From: Sabulicella glaciei
GTDB taxonomy: Bacteria > Pseudomonadota > Alphaproteobacteria > Acetobacterales > Acetobacteraceae
Length of the DNA: 64,000 nucleotides
Direction of reading: 5' to 3'
Assembly (NCBI RefSeq): GCF_026183895.1
Contig: NZ_JAPFQI010000001.1
Span: 339,510-403,509 of the forward strand
Below, piece by piece: positions 16,788-27,343 of this stretch. The position numbers and the translations under genes are program-made. Positions within the stretch are counted from its first letter, which is position 1. The number at the start of each line of letters is the position of its first letter. The notes under the pieces are model-generated. The model did no database searches, was not told the origin of the DNA, and worked only from the letters and a program-made list of their open reading frames with translations.

Positions 16788-17480
16788 ATGGCCCCGCCCC
16801 CGCGCAACCTCCACACCAAGCTCAAGACCGCCAAGGGTCGCTCCACCGCCTCGCAGCGCTGGCTCGCCCGGCAATTGAACGACCCCTACGTCAAGGCGGC
16901 CAAGGCCGCAGGGTGGCGGTCGCGCGCCGCGTTCAAGCTGCTCGACCTCGACGCAAAGTTCCACCTGCTGCGGCCGGGGATGCGCGTCGTGGACCTCGGC
17001 GCCGCGCCGGGAGGGTGGACGCAGGTGGCGCTGAAGGCGGTCGGCGAGGCGGGGCACGTGGTCGCGCTCGACCTGCTGCCCATGGACCCGGTGCCGGGCG
17101 CCGTCGTCCTCCAGGGCGACTTCCAGGAGGAGGCGGCGGAGCGGGCGGTGATCGAGGCGCTGGGCGGCAAGGCCGACCTGGTCCTGTCGGACATGGCGCC
17201 CAACACCACGGGGCACAACGCGACCGACCACCTGCGGATCATGGCGCTGGGCGAGCTGGCCCTGGACTTCGCGGAGCGGGTGCTGGCGCCCGGCGGCGGA
17301 TTCGCGGCGAAGCTGTTCCAGGGCGGGGCGGAGCGCGCGATGCTGGACCGGCTGCGCCAGGGCTTCACCCGGGTCGCCCATGCCAAGCCGCCGTCGAGCC
17401 GCAAGGAATCGAGTGAACTTTATGTGGTGGCCACCGGCTTTCGCGGGGGCAATCTGGACGCGGCCGGGCGGCGGGAGTAG
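16788..17480 (+). CDS. rlmE: 23S rRNA 2'-O-methyltransferase RlmE (FtsJ)
   Basis: 230 residues of the FtsJ/RrmJ family, which methylates the 2'-OH of U2552 in 23S rRNA late in ribosome assembly. The SAM loop VVDLGAAPGGWTQVA is at 67-81 and the catalytic K-D-K-E set is visible as Lys50, Asp135 (SDMAPN), Lys175 (AAKLFQG) and Glu210 (SSELYVV). The N-terminus carries a 20-residue basic extension common in alphaproteobacteria. The start at 16788 follows GAAGGGC; an upstream in-frame ATG would overlap the phosphatase gene. Confidence 0.95.
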   Translation: MAPPPRNLHTKLKTAKGRSTASQRWLARQLNDPYVKAAKAAGWRSRAAFKLLDLDAKFHLLRPGMRVVDLGAAPGGWTQVALKAVGEAGHVVALDLLPMDPVPGAVVLQGDFQEEAAERAVIEALGGKADLVLSDMAPNTTGHNATDHLRIMALGELALDFAERVLAPGGGFAAKLFQGGAERAMLDRLRQGFTRVAHAKPPSSRKESSELYVVATGFRGGNLDAAGRRE

Positions 17481-19013
<1,533 letters not shown>

Positions 19014-19019
19014 CGCGGA

Positions 19020-19832
19020 TCAGGCGGTGCCGCGCACCGCCCAGGCCCGCGCGGAGAGGGTGATGCTGCCGTCGGGCCCCGCCGGCAGCGCGGCGCGCAG
19101 GGCTTCGCGCAGGGCGGCCCGGCGCTCCTCGGGGAGGGCCATGCAGTAGCCGGGGGCCGGGGCGCCGCCTGCCAGGAAGGGCGTCCAGTAATCCTCGAAG
19201 TCGCGGAAGGGGGTGGGTACGGTGATGTCCGTCACCTCCACCGCGGTAAGCCCGGCATCACGGAACAGCGCGGCCAGCGGGCCGGGGCGGCAGAGGGGGA
19301 AGCGCAGCGCCTCGTCCCGGCCGCCGGCGCTGTCGGGGTCGAGCGCGGCGGCGGCGTCCCAGAAATGGCGCATCATCTGCATGCCCTCGGCATAGTCCCA
19401 GACATAGGCGGCGACGGTGCCGCCCGGGCGGGCGGCGCGGCGCAGCTCCGCGACGGCGCGGGGCTGGTCCGGGACGAAGTTCAGGACGAGGCCGCTCACC
19501 ACCGCGTCGAAGGACGCGTCCTCCACCGGCAGGGACTGGGCGTCGCCGGAATGGAAGCGGGCGCGCGGGTCGGCCAACTCGCTTCGTGCGTGGGCGAGGA
19601 AGGCGTCGGACAGGTCCACCCCGGTGACGGAAGCCGGGTCGCAACGGGCGAGGATCGTGCGGGACAGCATGCCGGTGCCGCAGCCCACGTCCAGCCAGCG
19701 CCCGCCCGGCGGCACGGCGAGCCAGCGCAGGAACTTAGGCGCGACGCGTCGGCTCCAGCGGCCGACATAGGATTCGTAGGCGCTGGCGGCGGACCAGAGC
19801 GGGGCCTGGCCTTGCGTCGGGCTCACGGACAT
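19020..19832 (-). CDS. Class I SAM-dependent methyltransferase
   Basis: 270 residues with a complete SAM-binding core: WLDVGCGTGMLSRTIL (motif I), VTGVDLSDAFL (motif II), FHSGDAQSLPVEDASFDAVVSG and AELRRAARPGGTVAAYVWD. It belongs to the UbiE/methyltransf_11 type; the acceptor is not predictable. The start at 19832 (MSVSPTQGQ) was chosen because upstream codons are low-complexity and a longer frame would run into the next control region. Confidence 0.85.
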   Translation of the reverse strand: MSVSPTQGQAPLWSAASAYESYVGRWSRRVAPKFLRWLAVPPGGRWLDVGCGTGMLSRTILARCDPASVTGVDLSDAFLAHARSELADPRARFHSGDAQSLPVEDASFDAVVSGLVLNFVPDQPRAVAELRRAARPGGTVAAYVWDYAEGMQMMRHFWDAAAALDPDSAGGRDEALRFPLCRPGPLAALFRDAGLTAVEVTDITVPTPFRDFEDYWTPFLAGGAPAPGYCMALPEERRAALREALRAALPAGPDGSITLSARAWAVRGTA

Positions 19833-19899
19833 GGGCGGCGTCCTTGCGGCTGCGCGGGAAGTAGGGCGCGGCGCCAGGAGGTCCCGCAAGCGGAAATCC

Positions 19900-19928
19900 T
19901 TGACTTTGCTGTCATGTTCTTGATTTGT
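19900..19928 (+). promoter_or_regulatory. Possible promoter for the IS5-like domain gene
   Basis: TTGACT, 17 bases, then ATTTGT in a locally AT-richer stretch. The -35 hexamer is close to consensus; the -10 match is weak. It points towards the gene at 20026 and lies about 70 bases after the divergent methyltransferase start. Confidence 0.3.
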
Positions 19929-20025
19929 TCGGAAGGTTGTGTGCGGAGGCGGGCATGGCGGTGCGGCAGGCGAAGCGGGGGAAAGGGCACTGCTTTTCGC
20001 AGGGGCGGTGGCTGCGCTGGACCGG

Positions 20026-20646
20026 ATGGAGGTGCGGGGGAGGGCAAGGCCCCGGCTGTCGCCGCCGCATCCGTGGCGGCCGCTGACCGAGGCGGAGCTC
20101 CGCTTCGTGTGGCCGGTGCTGGAGGCGCTGTGCGCGCACGAGGTGGGGCGGCCGTCGCGGCACGACCTGCTGTCGCGTTTCGAGGCGTGCCTGGAGGCCG
20201 CCTGCACGCGCCTGCCCTGGCGGCAGGTCGAGACGCGCTCCGCGCCCGGGATGAAGGGCGACACGCTGCACCCGAACTTCCGCCGCTGGACGGAGCGGCG
20301 GCTGTGGATGGCACTGCTGCTGAAGATCGGGCGGGAGAAGCCGGGCCTGCCGGCGCTGGAGTATTTCCTGTGCAGCGCCTTTCGCCGCGCTTGGCGGGGG
20401 CAGGGGATGCGCGGGGTGCTGGTGGCGCGGGCGACGGGGCTGATGTCGGCTCTGCGGGCGCCGTTTTCCCGCTTCCCCGATCCGGGTTTGTCCGCGCGCT
20501 GCCACGCCGGCTTTCTTTCGCCCGGTCTTGCTTCGCTGCTGGGATGGCCGCCGGAGGTGCAGGGGAGTTTCCTGCGCGCCAGCCGGGCCTTGTTCCGCCT
20601 GTTTTCCGGGACGCGGCGGATCCGGCGCTGCTGGGAGCCGGCATGA
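20026..20646 (+). CDS. IS5-transposase-like N-domain protein, no catalytic domain
   Basis: 206 residues from the ATG at 20026 (a GTG at 19939 is possible but has a poorly placed ribosome site). Residues 19-105 match the pattern of the IS5/DUF4096 helix-turn-helix domain: PLTEAELRFVWPVLEAL, GRPSRHDLL, an xxPWRQ segment and NFRRWTERRLWMALL. The DDE nuclease domain that normally follows is replaced by a basic, Arg/Phe-rich tail. It is not truncated by a frameshift within the frame. It may be a domesticated transposase domain or a slowly decaying relic; function unknown. Confidence 0.55.
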   Translation: MEVRGRARPRLSPPHPWRPLTEAELRFVWPVLEALCAHEVGRPSRHDLLSRFEACLEAACTRLPWRQVETRSAPGMKGDTLHPNFRRWTERRLWMALLLKIGREKPGLPALEYFLCSAFRRAWRGQGMRGVLVARATGLMSALRAPFSRFPDPGLSARCHAGFLSPGLASLLGWPPEVQGSFLRASRALFRLFSGTRRIRRCWEPA

Positions 20647-20743
20647 GCGCGGGCGCTTCGCCCGGCGGGGCATCGCTGGCAGGATGGGGCATGACGATTT
20701 CCATGCCTGTTCCCGTTTCTCCCGCCCGCGCGGGGCGCGGCGC

Positions 20744-22042
20744 ATGACGCCCGAAGCCCGCCTCGCCGCCGCCATCGACCTGCTGCACGCCGTGATGGAG
20801 CAGCCGCGCCGCCCGGCCGACGCCATCGCGGCCGAGTTCTTTCGCGCCCGCCGCTACATCGGCGGCGGCGACCGGCGCGAGGTGAGCGACCTCGCCTGGG
20901 GGGTGCTGCGTCAGAGGCTGCGGCTGGAATGGTGGATCGGCCAGACGGGGGTGCGGGTGACGCCGCGCCTGCTGGTGCTGGCGCTGCTGATCCTGGGCCG
21001 CGGCATGAAGCCCGGCGAGGCGTCGAAGCTGTTCATGGGCGGGCGCTACGGCGCAGGGACGCTGGACGTGGGCGAGGAGGAGGTGGCGCGCTCCCTGGCC
21101 GGGAAGCCGCTGGTCGGCAAGGACATGCCCGACGGGCCGCGGCTGAACCTGCCCGAATGGGCGCTGCCGGGGATGCGCGCCCGATTCGGCGCGGCGCTGG
21201 AGGCCGAGGCGGCGGCGCTGGAGGCAGCGGCCCCGCTGGATCTGCGCGCCAACGCGCTGAAGGCGACGCGCGAGGCGGCGATGGCGGCGCTGGGGATGGA
21301 GGCGGTGCCGACGCCGCATTCGCCCTGGGGGCTGCGGCTGCGCGGACGCGCCTCGGTCGCCGCCACCCCGGCCTACAAGGATGGGCTGGTCGAGGTGCAG
21401 GACGAGGGGTCGCAACTCATCGCTGCGCTTGTGGGAGCGAAACCCGGGATGCGCGTCGCGGATTATTGCGCGGGTGCCGCGGGGAAAACTTTGGCGATGG
21501 CCGCGACGATGGCGAATCAGGGGCGGATCACCGCCTGCGACGTTTCCGCCCCTCGGCTGGAGGGTGCGGCGAAGCGCCTGCGGCGTGCCGGCGTGCATAA
21601 CGCGGAGACGCATCTGCTGAGCCCGGGCGACCGTTGGGCCAAGCGCCGCGCCGGTCAGTTCGACCGGGTGCTGGTGGATGCCCCCTGCACCGGGACGGGC
21701 ACGTGGCGGCGCAATCCTGATGCGCGCAGCCGCACCACCGGCGAGGACCTTGCCGAACTGGTCGGCAAGCAACGTGAAATTCTGTCCATCTCCGCGCAAC
21801 TTGTTCGACCGGGCGGTAGGCTCGTCTACGCGACCTGCTCACTGCTGCCGGAGGAGGATGAGGCCCAGGTGGACGGTTTCCTGCAAGCGCACGGGGATTT
21901 CCACGCCGTTCCGCTCGCCCAGGCCTGGGCGGAGGCGGGAATGCCCGGCGCGCCGCCATGCGAGGGGCCGCACCTCGCCCTCAGCCCGGCGGCGCATGGG
22001 ACGGACGGGTTCTTTTGCGCGGTGATGGAGCGCGCCTCATGA
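20744..22042 (+). CDS. RsmB/NOP-family rRNA m5C methyltransferase
   Basis: 432 residues. The N-terminal 150 residues are a NusB-like helical RNA-binding domain; the SAM core starts at VADYCAGAAGKTLAMA (about 238). The two cysteines of m5C methylases are present: Cys315 in DAPCTGTG (proton/leaving-group cysteine) and Cys365 in YATCSLLPEE (nucleophile). Closest in layout to RsmB (16S C967), but alphaproteobacteria have several NOP-type paralogues, so the exact target base is uncertain. Its TGA overlaps the ATG of the GNAT gene. Confidence 0.85.
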   Translation: MTPEARLAAAIDLLHAVMEQPRRPADAIAAEFFRARRYIGGGDRREVSDLAWGVLRQRLRLEWWIGQTGVRVTPRLLVLALLILGRGMKPGEASKLFMGGRYGAGTLDVGEEEVARSLAGKPLVGKDMPDGPRLNLPEWALPGMRARFGAALEAEAAALEAAAPLDLRANALKATREAAMAALGMEAVPTPHSPWGLRLRGRASVAATPAYKDGLVEVQDEGSQLIAALVGAKPGMRVADYCAGAAGKTLAMAATMANQGRITACDVSAPRLEGAAKRLRRAGVHNAETHLLSPGDRWAKRRAGQFDRVLVDAPCTGTGTWRRNPDARSRTTGEDLAELVGKQREILSISAQLVRPGGRLVYATCSLLPEEDEAQVDGFLQAHGDFHAVPLAQAWAEAGMPGAPPCEGPHLALSPAAHGTDGFFCAVMERAS

Positions 22043-22605
22043 CGGTCAGCATTCGCCGCGCCCGGCCGGGCGACGCCATGGCGATGGCACGGGTCCACCT
22101 TGCCTCCTGGCGCAACACCTATCCGACGCTGCTGCCGGCGTCCTATCTGGCCAATCTTTCCGTGTCCCGGGAAGCGGCGGGGTATGAGCAGGGCCTGGCC
22201 CTGGGGCGCGGCGGCCATGCCGGGTTCCTGGCCATCGCCGACGGAATGGAAACGCCGGGCGGCGGGGTGGTGGGCTTCGTGACCGGAGGCTTCGCGCGCC
22301 GGGCCGGGATCGCCGAGGGGGAGGTGGAGACGCTCTACCTGCTGGACGATTTCCAGGGCCGCGGCATCGGGCGGCGCCTGATGCGCGCCATGGCGTCGCA
22401 TCTCGCGTCGCTGGGGGCGCAGAGCGCCTTCGCCTGGGTGCTGGAGGGCAACAATTCCCGCTATTTCTACGAACGCCTGGGTGCGCGGGCGGCGGCGCGG
22501 GAGGTGGTGCGCTTCGCCGGGCAGGACCTGCCGCAGCGCGCCTATGCGTGGGACCCGATCCACCTGCTGCTGACGGCGACCGCCGGCACCCGTGCGCCGC
22601 GGTGA
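22039..22605 (+). CDS. GNAT family N-acetyltransferase
   Basis: 188 residues with the GNAT fold: an opening SIRRARPGDAMAMARVH, the acetyl-CoA loop VETLYLLDDFQGRGIGRRLM (Q/RxxGxG/A) near residue 110-125, and the YFYERLGARAA motif. The substrate amine is unknown. The start codon overlaps the methyltransferase stop (ATGA), so translation is coupled. It lies 49 bases before guaA. Confidence 0.85.
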   Translation: MTVSIRRARPGDAMAMARVHLASWRNTYPTLLPASYLANLSVSREAAGYEQGLALGRGGHAGFLAIADGMETPGGGVVGFVTGGFARRAGIAEGEVETLYLLDDFQGRGIGRRLMRAMASHLASLGAQSAFAWVLEGNNSRYFYERLGARAAAREVVRFAGQDLPQRAYAWDPIHLLLTATAGTRAPR

Positions 22606-22654
22606 GGCGGCCCGCCGCGCTTGACGGCGCGCGCCGCCTGTGGTGCCAGCCGCC

Positions 22655-24214
22655 ATGACCCAGCGCCACGACCGACTCCTCATCCTCGATTTCGGCTCCC
22701 AGGTGACGCAGCTCATCGCCCGGCGGCTGCGCGAGGGTGGTACCTATTGCGAGATCTGGCCCTTCAATGCGGCGCCGGAGGAGAAGGTGCGGGAGTTCGC
22801 GCCGAAGGGGATCATCCTGTCCGGCGGACCGGCCTCCGTTACCGAGGGGGAGAGCCCGCGCGCGCCGGAACACGTCTTCTCGGCGGGGCTGCCGGTGCTG
22901 GGCATCTGCTACGGGCAGCAGACCATGGCGCAGCAGCTGGGCGGGCAGGTCGAGGGTCACGACCATCGCGAGTTCGGCCGCGCCTTTGTGGACGTCCTGG
23001 CCGATTCCGCGCTGACCCAGGGCATCTGGGCCAAGGGCGCGCGCGAGCAGGTGTGGATGTCGCATGGCGACCGCGTCACCCGCCTGCCCGAGGGATTCAG
23101 GGCGGTCGCCACCAGCGACGGCGCCCCCTTCGCCATCACGGCCGACGAGGAGCGTCGTTTCTACGGCGTGCAGTTCCACCCGGAGGTGGTGCACACCCCG
23201 CACGGCGCGCAGCTCCTCGACAATTTCGCGAAGGCGATCTGCGGCTGCGGCGGCGACTGGACCATGAAGGCCTACCGCGCCGAGATGGTGCAGCGCATCC
23301 GCGACCAGGTGGGCAAGGGCCGCGTGGTGTGCGGCCTGTCCGGCGGCGTCGACTCCTCCGTGGCGGCGGTGCTGATCCACGAGGCGATCGGCGACCAGCT
23401 GACCTGCATCTTCGTGGATCACGGGCTGATGCGGGCGAACGAGGCCGACCAGGTCGTGCAGACCTTTCGCGACCGCTTCAACATCCACCTTGTCCACCGT
23501 GATGCGTCCGACCTGTTCCTGGGCCAGCTTTCCGGCCTCACCGATCCCGAGGCGAAGCGCAAGACGATCGGGCGCCTGTTCATCGAGGTGTTCGAGGAGG
23601 AGCAGAACAAGATCGGCGGCGCCGACTTCCTGGCCCAGGGCACGCTCTACCCCGACGTGATCGAGAGCGTGAGCGCGACGGGCGGGCCTTCGGTCACCAT
23701 CAAGTCGCACCACAACGTGGGCGGGCTACCCGAGGGAATGCGGATGCGCCTCGTCGAGCCGCTGCGCGAGCTGTTCAAGGACGAGGTGCGCGTGCTGGGC
23801 CGGGAGCTCGGCATCCCGGAGGAGATCGTGGGGCGGCACCCGTTCCCGGGGCCCGGCCTCGCCATCCGCATCCCGGGCGAGGTGACGCGCGAGAAGGCGG
23901 ACCTCCTGCGCAAGGTGGACAGCGTCTTCCTGGAGGAGATCCGGACCGCGGGGCTGTACGACGCGATCTGGCAGGCCTTCGCCGTTCTGCTGCCGGTGCG
24001 CACCGTGGGCGTGATGGGAGATGGGCGCACCTATGATCAGGCCTGCGCGTTGCGCGCCGTGACCAGCACGGACGGGATGACGGCGGAGTTCTATCCCTTC
24101 GACATGGGCTTCCTGGGGCGCGTGGCGAACCGCATCGTCAACGAGGTGCGCGGCATCAACCGCGTCACCTACGACATCACCTCCAAGCCGCCCGGCACCA
24201 TCGAGTGGGAGTGA
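22655..24214 (+). CDS. guaA: GMP synthase (glutamine-hydrolysing)
   Basis: 519 residues. It converts XMP to GMP using glutamine-derived ammonia. The class I glutaminase domain has Cys85 in GICYGQQ and the VQFHPEVVH motif; the ATP-pyrophosphatase domain has the P-loop GLSGGVDSS near residue 225; the C-terminal dimer domain ends [17 protein letters not shown], the usual end of the family. Start [16 protein letters not shown] is the normal family start. With guaB it completes the IMP-to-GMP branch in this window. Confidence 0.97.
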   Translation: MTQRHDRLLILDFGSQVTQLIARRLREGGTYCEIWPFNAAPEEKVREFAPKGIILSGGPASVTEGESPRAPEHVFSAGLPVLGICYGQQTMAQQLGGQVEGHDHREFGRAFVDVLADSALTQGIWAKGAREQVWMSHGDRVTRLPEGFRAVATSDGAPFAITADEERRFYGVQFHPEVVHTPHGAQLLDNFAKAICGCGGDWTMKAYRAEMVQRIRDQVGKGRVVCGLSGGVDSSVAAVLIHEAIGDQLTCIFVDHGLMRANEADQVVQTFRDRFNIHLVHRDASDLFLGQLSGLTDPEAKRKTIGRLFIEVFEEEQNKIGGADFLAQGTLYPDVIESVSATGGPSVTIKSHHNVGGLPEGMRMRLVEPLRELFKDEVRVLGRELGIPEEIVGRHPFPGPGLAIRIPGEVTREKADLLRKVDSVFLEEIRTAGLYDAIWQAFAVLLPVRTVGVMGDGRTYDQACALRAVTSTDGMTAEFYPFDMGFLGRVANRIVNEVRGINRVTYDITSKPPGTIEWE

Positions 24215-24407
24215 GGGGTGCTCTCGCAGGATCTCGGAGGCGCTGGGGGGTTCCCTCCTGTGCAGGGGATGGCTCCTTGCAACCAGGCTCAGGGCGGTCA
24301 CGCTGGAGCTTGTGCGCAACCGAGGGATGTATTTTCCGACTTGGCTCCCGCTGACCCGTGCGGAGAATTCCGGTAGTCACGCAGGGTTCCGGCCTCGAAC
24401 CGTGGAA

Positions 24408-27269
24408 ATGATGCGCTTGACCCAGGCTCAGGCCGCCGATCCGTTCCTGCATTTCCTCGCCGATGGCGGCGGGATGCGGGAAAGTGTGCGGCAGCACGAC
24501 TGGGCGGCCACTCCGCTCGGCCCGATCGCGTCGTGGCCGCAAAGCCTGCGGACGGCGACCGGACTGCTGCTCTGCTCCCCCGTTCCCATGGTCATGCTGT
24601 GGGGGGAGGAGGGCGTCATGATCTACAACGATGCCTACTCCGGTTTCGCGGGTGGGCGCCATCCGGCGCTGCTTGGTTCCCGCATTCGCGAAGGCTGGCC
24701 CGAGGTCGCGGATTTCAACGACCGGGCCATGCGGGTCGGCCTGGCCGGTGGTACGCTTTCCTTCAAGGACCAGGAGTTCACCCTCTTCCGCCACGGCGTG
24801 GCCGAGCGCGTCTGGATGGATCTCGACTACTCGCCCGTTCCGGACGAGCGCGGCCGGCCGGGCGGCGTCATCGCCGTGGTGGTGGAGACCACGACGCGCC
24901 GGATGGCCGAGCGGCGCAGGGCTGCGCTCTCGGAACTGGGTGATCGCCTGCGCGAGACAGCGACGCCCGCCGCTGCAGCCCATGCCCTTTCCCAGGCAGC
25001 GCTGCGCCACCTGGGCGCCGAGGGCGTCGCCATGTTCGAGGCGCAGCAGGACGAGTTCCATCGTCTCAGCCATGCCGGGCGTCCCCCGGCCACCGAGGGC
25101 GAGGCCGCGCCGCAGCGCCTCGTCGCACCAGTGATGCGGGATGGGCACCTTGTCGCTCGCCTGCTTGCGGAGCGGCGCGGACCTCCGCCCTGGACGCCGG
25201 ACGAGGTGGCGCTCGGCCTCGAACTTGCCGAACGCGGCTGGTCCTCCATCCAGCGTGCCCGGGCCGAGGCGGCGCTACGGGAAAGCGAGGACCATCACCG
25301 CGCGACGGTTGATCTGAACCCGCAGGTGAGCTGGACGGCCCTGCCCGAAGGTCAGCTCGACCAGGTCAGTCCGCGCTGGATGGAATGGACCGGGACGACG
25401 GGCCTCGGTTCGACATGGTCCGATGGGCTCCACCCCGATGACCGCGCCCGCACCTTCGAGGTCTGGGGCCACTCGGTCGCCACTGGCGAGCCGTACGACA
25501 TCGAGCACCGCATGAAGATGCGCGACGGCTCGTATCGCTGGGCGCATTCCCGCGCCTACCCACGGCGCGACAGCAAGGACGCCATCGTGAAGTGGTATGG
25601 CGCAACGGAAGACATCCATGTGCGCCGCATGGCCGAGGCTGCGCTGCGGGAAAGCGAGGAGCGTTTCCGCTCGCTTGCCGACTCCGCACCGGCGTTGATC
25701 TGGATGACGGAGTCCGAGGGGCGGCTCATCTACGCCAACCGTCACCATGAGCGCGTCTTCGGGCTGGATCCGAGCGCCACTGCACCCGAAGCGTGGCGCA
25801 ACTTCATCCACGAGGCCGACCTCACGTCGTTCGAAGCAGGCTTCGCCCGCGCCTTCGCGGCGCGCGAGGATTTCCTCGGCGAAGTTCGCGTCTGGGACCG
25901 CAAGCGGCGCGCTCGCTGGATGCTTGTCCAGGGTGTGCCGCGTGCGGATGGCGAGGGTCGCTTCCTTGGCTATGTCGGCGTGTCCATCGACGTGACCGAG
26001 GCTCGCCTGGCCCGCGATGAGCTGGAACGCCGCGTGGCCGAGCGCACGGCCGAGCTTGCCGCCACCAATCGCCAGCTTCTCGGCCAGATCGAGGAGCGCG
26101 AGCGCATCGAGGCGACCTTGCGGCAGATGCAGCGGCTGGAGGCGGTGGGGCAGCTCACCTCAGGCGTCGCGCATGATTTCAACAACTTGCTCACGGTCGT
26201 GCTCGGCAACCTCGATTTCGTGGAGCAGGCGGCTCAGCAAGCGGGTCTGGACGCGCGCTCTCTGCGGCGCCTTTCCCTCATGCGGGCGGCGGCGCAACGT
26301 GGTGCGACGCTGACCGCGCAGCTTCTCGCCTTCTCGCGCCGCCAGCGCCTCGCCGCGCGCCCCCTCGACCTGAATGAAACGGTGGCGGGGATGCGCGACC
26401 TGCTTGAAAGCTCGATGGGCGGAGCCGTGACGATCGAGGGGACGCTGCAGCCGGAGCTTTGGCCAGCGCTGGTGGATCCGACCCAGATTGAGCTCGTGAT
26501 CCTCAACCTCGCCATCAACGGGCGCGACGCCATGGGAGCCGGCGGCTCGATCCGGGTCGAGACGGCGAACGTTTCGCTTGGTGCGCCGGAGCGGCCGGAG
26601 GAGCCGGCGCCGGGTGATTATGTCATGGTCGCCGTTTCGGACACCGGCAGTGGAATGACACCGGAAGTGCGAGCAAAAGCCTTCGAACCGTTCTTCACGA
26701 CCAAGCCTGTCGGAAAGGGCTCGGGGTTGGGCTTGGCCCAGGTTTACGGCTTTGCGAAGCAATCAGGGGGCGGAGTGCGGATCGAGACCGCGCCTGGACG
26801 TGGCACCACGGTCCGCGTCTTCCTGCCCCGCGCCTCGGCGCCGGCTGCACCGGGTGACGGGGAGGGGACTGAGACGGATGGCGCGCCGCGGCGCCGGCGC
26901 GTCCTGCTGGTGGATGACGATGCGGCTGTGCGCGAGGTCACCGGGTCCATGCTTGGCCAACTCGGCTGCGAGGTGCTGGAGGCAGGGAGCGGCGGCGCAG
27001 CACTTGATCTACTGTCAAACGAGGAAGTGCCCTTCGACCTCGTGGTGCTGGACTACGCGATGCCGGGCATGACCGGCGCGGAACTCGCGCGGGAGATCGC
27101 GACACGGCGTCCCGGCCTGCCGGTCATCTTCGTGACGGGCTACGCAGATGAGGCGGCGCTGCGCGAACTTGGCGCGGGGAGGGTGCTCCAGAAGCCCTTC
27201 ACCTCTGATGCCCTCGCTCGGATACTGGGCCGCGCCACGCCTCTTGCTTCCCCCATGGGGGAGGGCTGA
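24408..27269 (+). CDS. PAS/GAF hybrid sensor histidine kinase with receiver
   Basis: About 953 residues. Order: an N-terminal PAS-like sensor (IYNDAYSGFAG...), a degenerate GAF-like part (about 200-300), two PAS/PAC units (near 320-430 and 440-560), a coiled coil, HisKA with His589 in SGVAHDFNNLL, an HATPase domain with N, G1 (DTGSGM) and G2 (GKGSGLGLAQV) boxes, and a receiver with Asp882 in VLDYAMPGMTG and Lys in LQKPF. No membrane helix, so it senses a cytoplasmic signal. The start is uncertain: ATGs at 24408 and 24411, or a GTG at 24312 with GGAG upstream. Confidence 0.88.
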   Translation: MMRLTQAQAADPFLHFLADGGGMRESVRQHDWAATPLGPIASWPQSLRTATGLLLCSPVPMVMLWGEEGVMIYNDAYSGFAGGRHPALLGSRIREGWPEVADFNDRAMRVGLAGGTLSFKDQEFTLFRHGVAERVWMDLDYSPVPDERGRPGGVIAVVVETTTRRMAERRRAALSELGDRLRETATPAAAAHALSQAALRHLGAEGVAMFEAQQDEFHRLSHAGRPPATEGEAAPQRLVAPVMRDGHLVARLLAERRGPPPWTPDEVALGLELAERGWSSIQRARAEAALRESEDHHRATVDLNPQVSWTALPEGQLDQVSPRWMEWTGTTGLGSTWSDGLHPDDRARTFEVWGHSVATGEPYDIEHRMKMRDGSYRWAHSRAYPRRDSKDAIVKWYGATEDIHVRRMAEAALRESEERFRSLADSAPALIWMTESEGRLIYANRHHERVFGLDPSATAPEAWRNFIHEADLTSFEAGFARAFAAREDFLGEVRVWDRKRRARWMLVQGVPRADGEGRFLGYVGVSIDVTEARLARDELERRVAERTAELAATNRQLLGQIEERERIEATLRQMQRLEAVGQLTSGVAHDFNNLLTVVLGNLDFVEQAAQQAGLDARSLRRLSLMRAAAQRGATLTAQLLAFSRRQRLAARPLDLNETVAGMRDLLESSMGGAVTIEGTLQPELWPALVDPTQIELVILNLAINGRDAMGAGGSIRVETANVSLGAPERPEEPAPGDYVMVAVSDTGSGMTPEVRAKAFEPFFTTKPVGKGSGLGLAQVYGFAKQSGGGVRIETAPGRGTTVRVFLPRASAPAAPGDGEGTETDGAPRRRRVLLVDDDAAVREVTGSMLGQLGCEVLEAGSGGAALDLLSNEEVPFDLVVLDYAMPGMTGAELAREIATRRPGLPVIFVTGYADEAALRELGAGRVLQKPFTSDALARILGRATPLASPMGEG

Positions 27270-27343
27270 CGCCGGGGGCCTTGCGCTGCAACAATGCCCG
27301 GCCCCGGGCGTTGCCCGGGCATCGCCGGAGGAGAGCACCCGAC

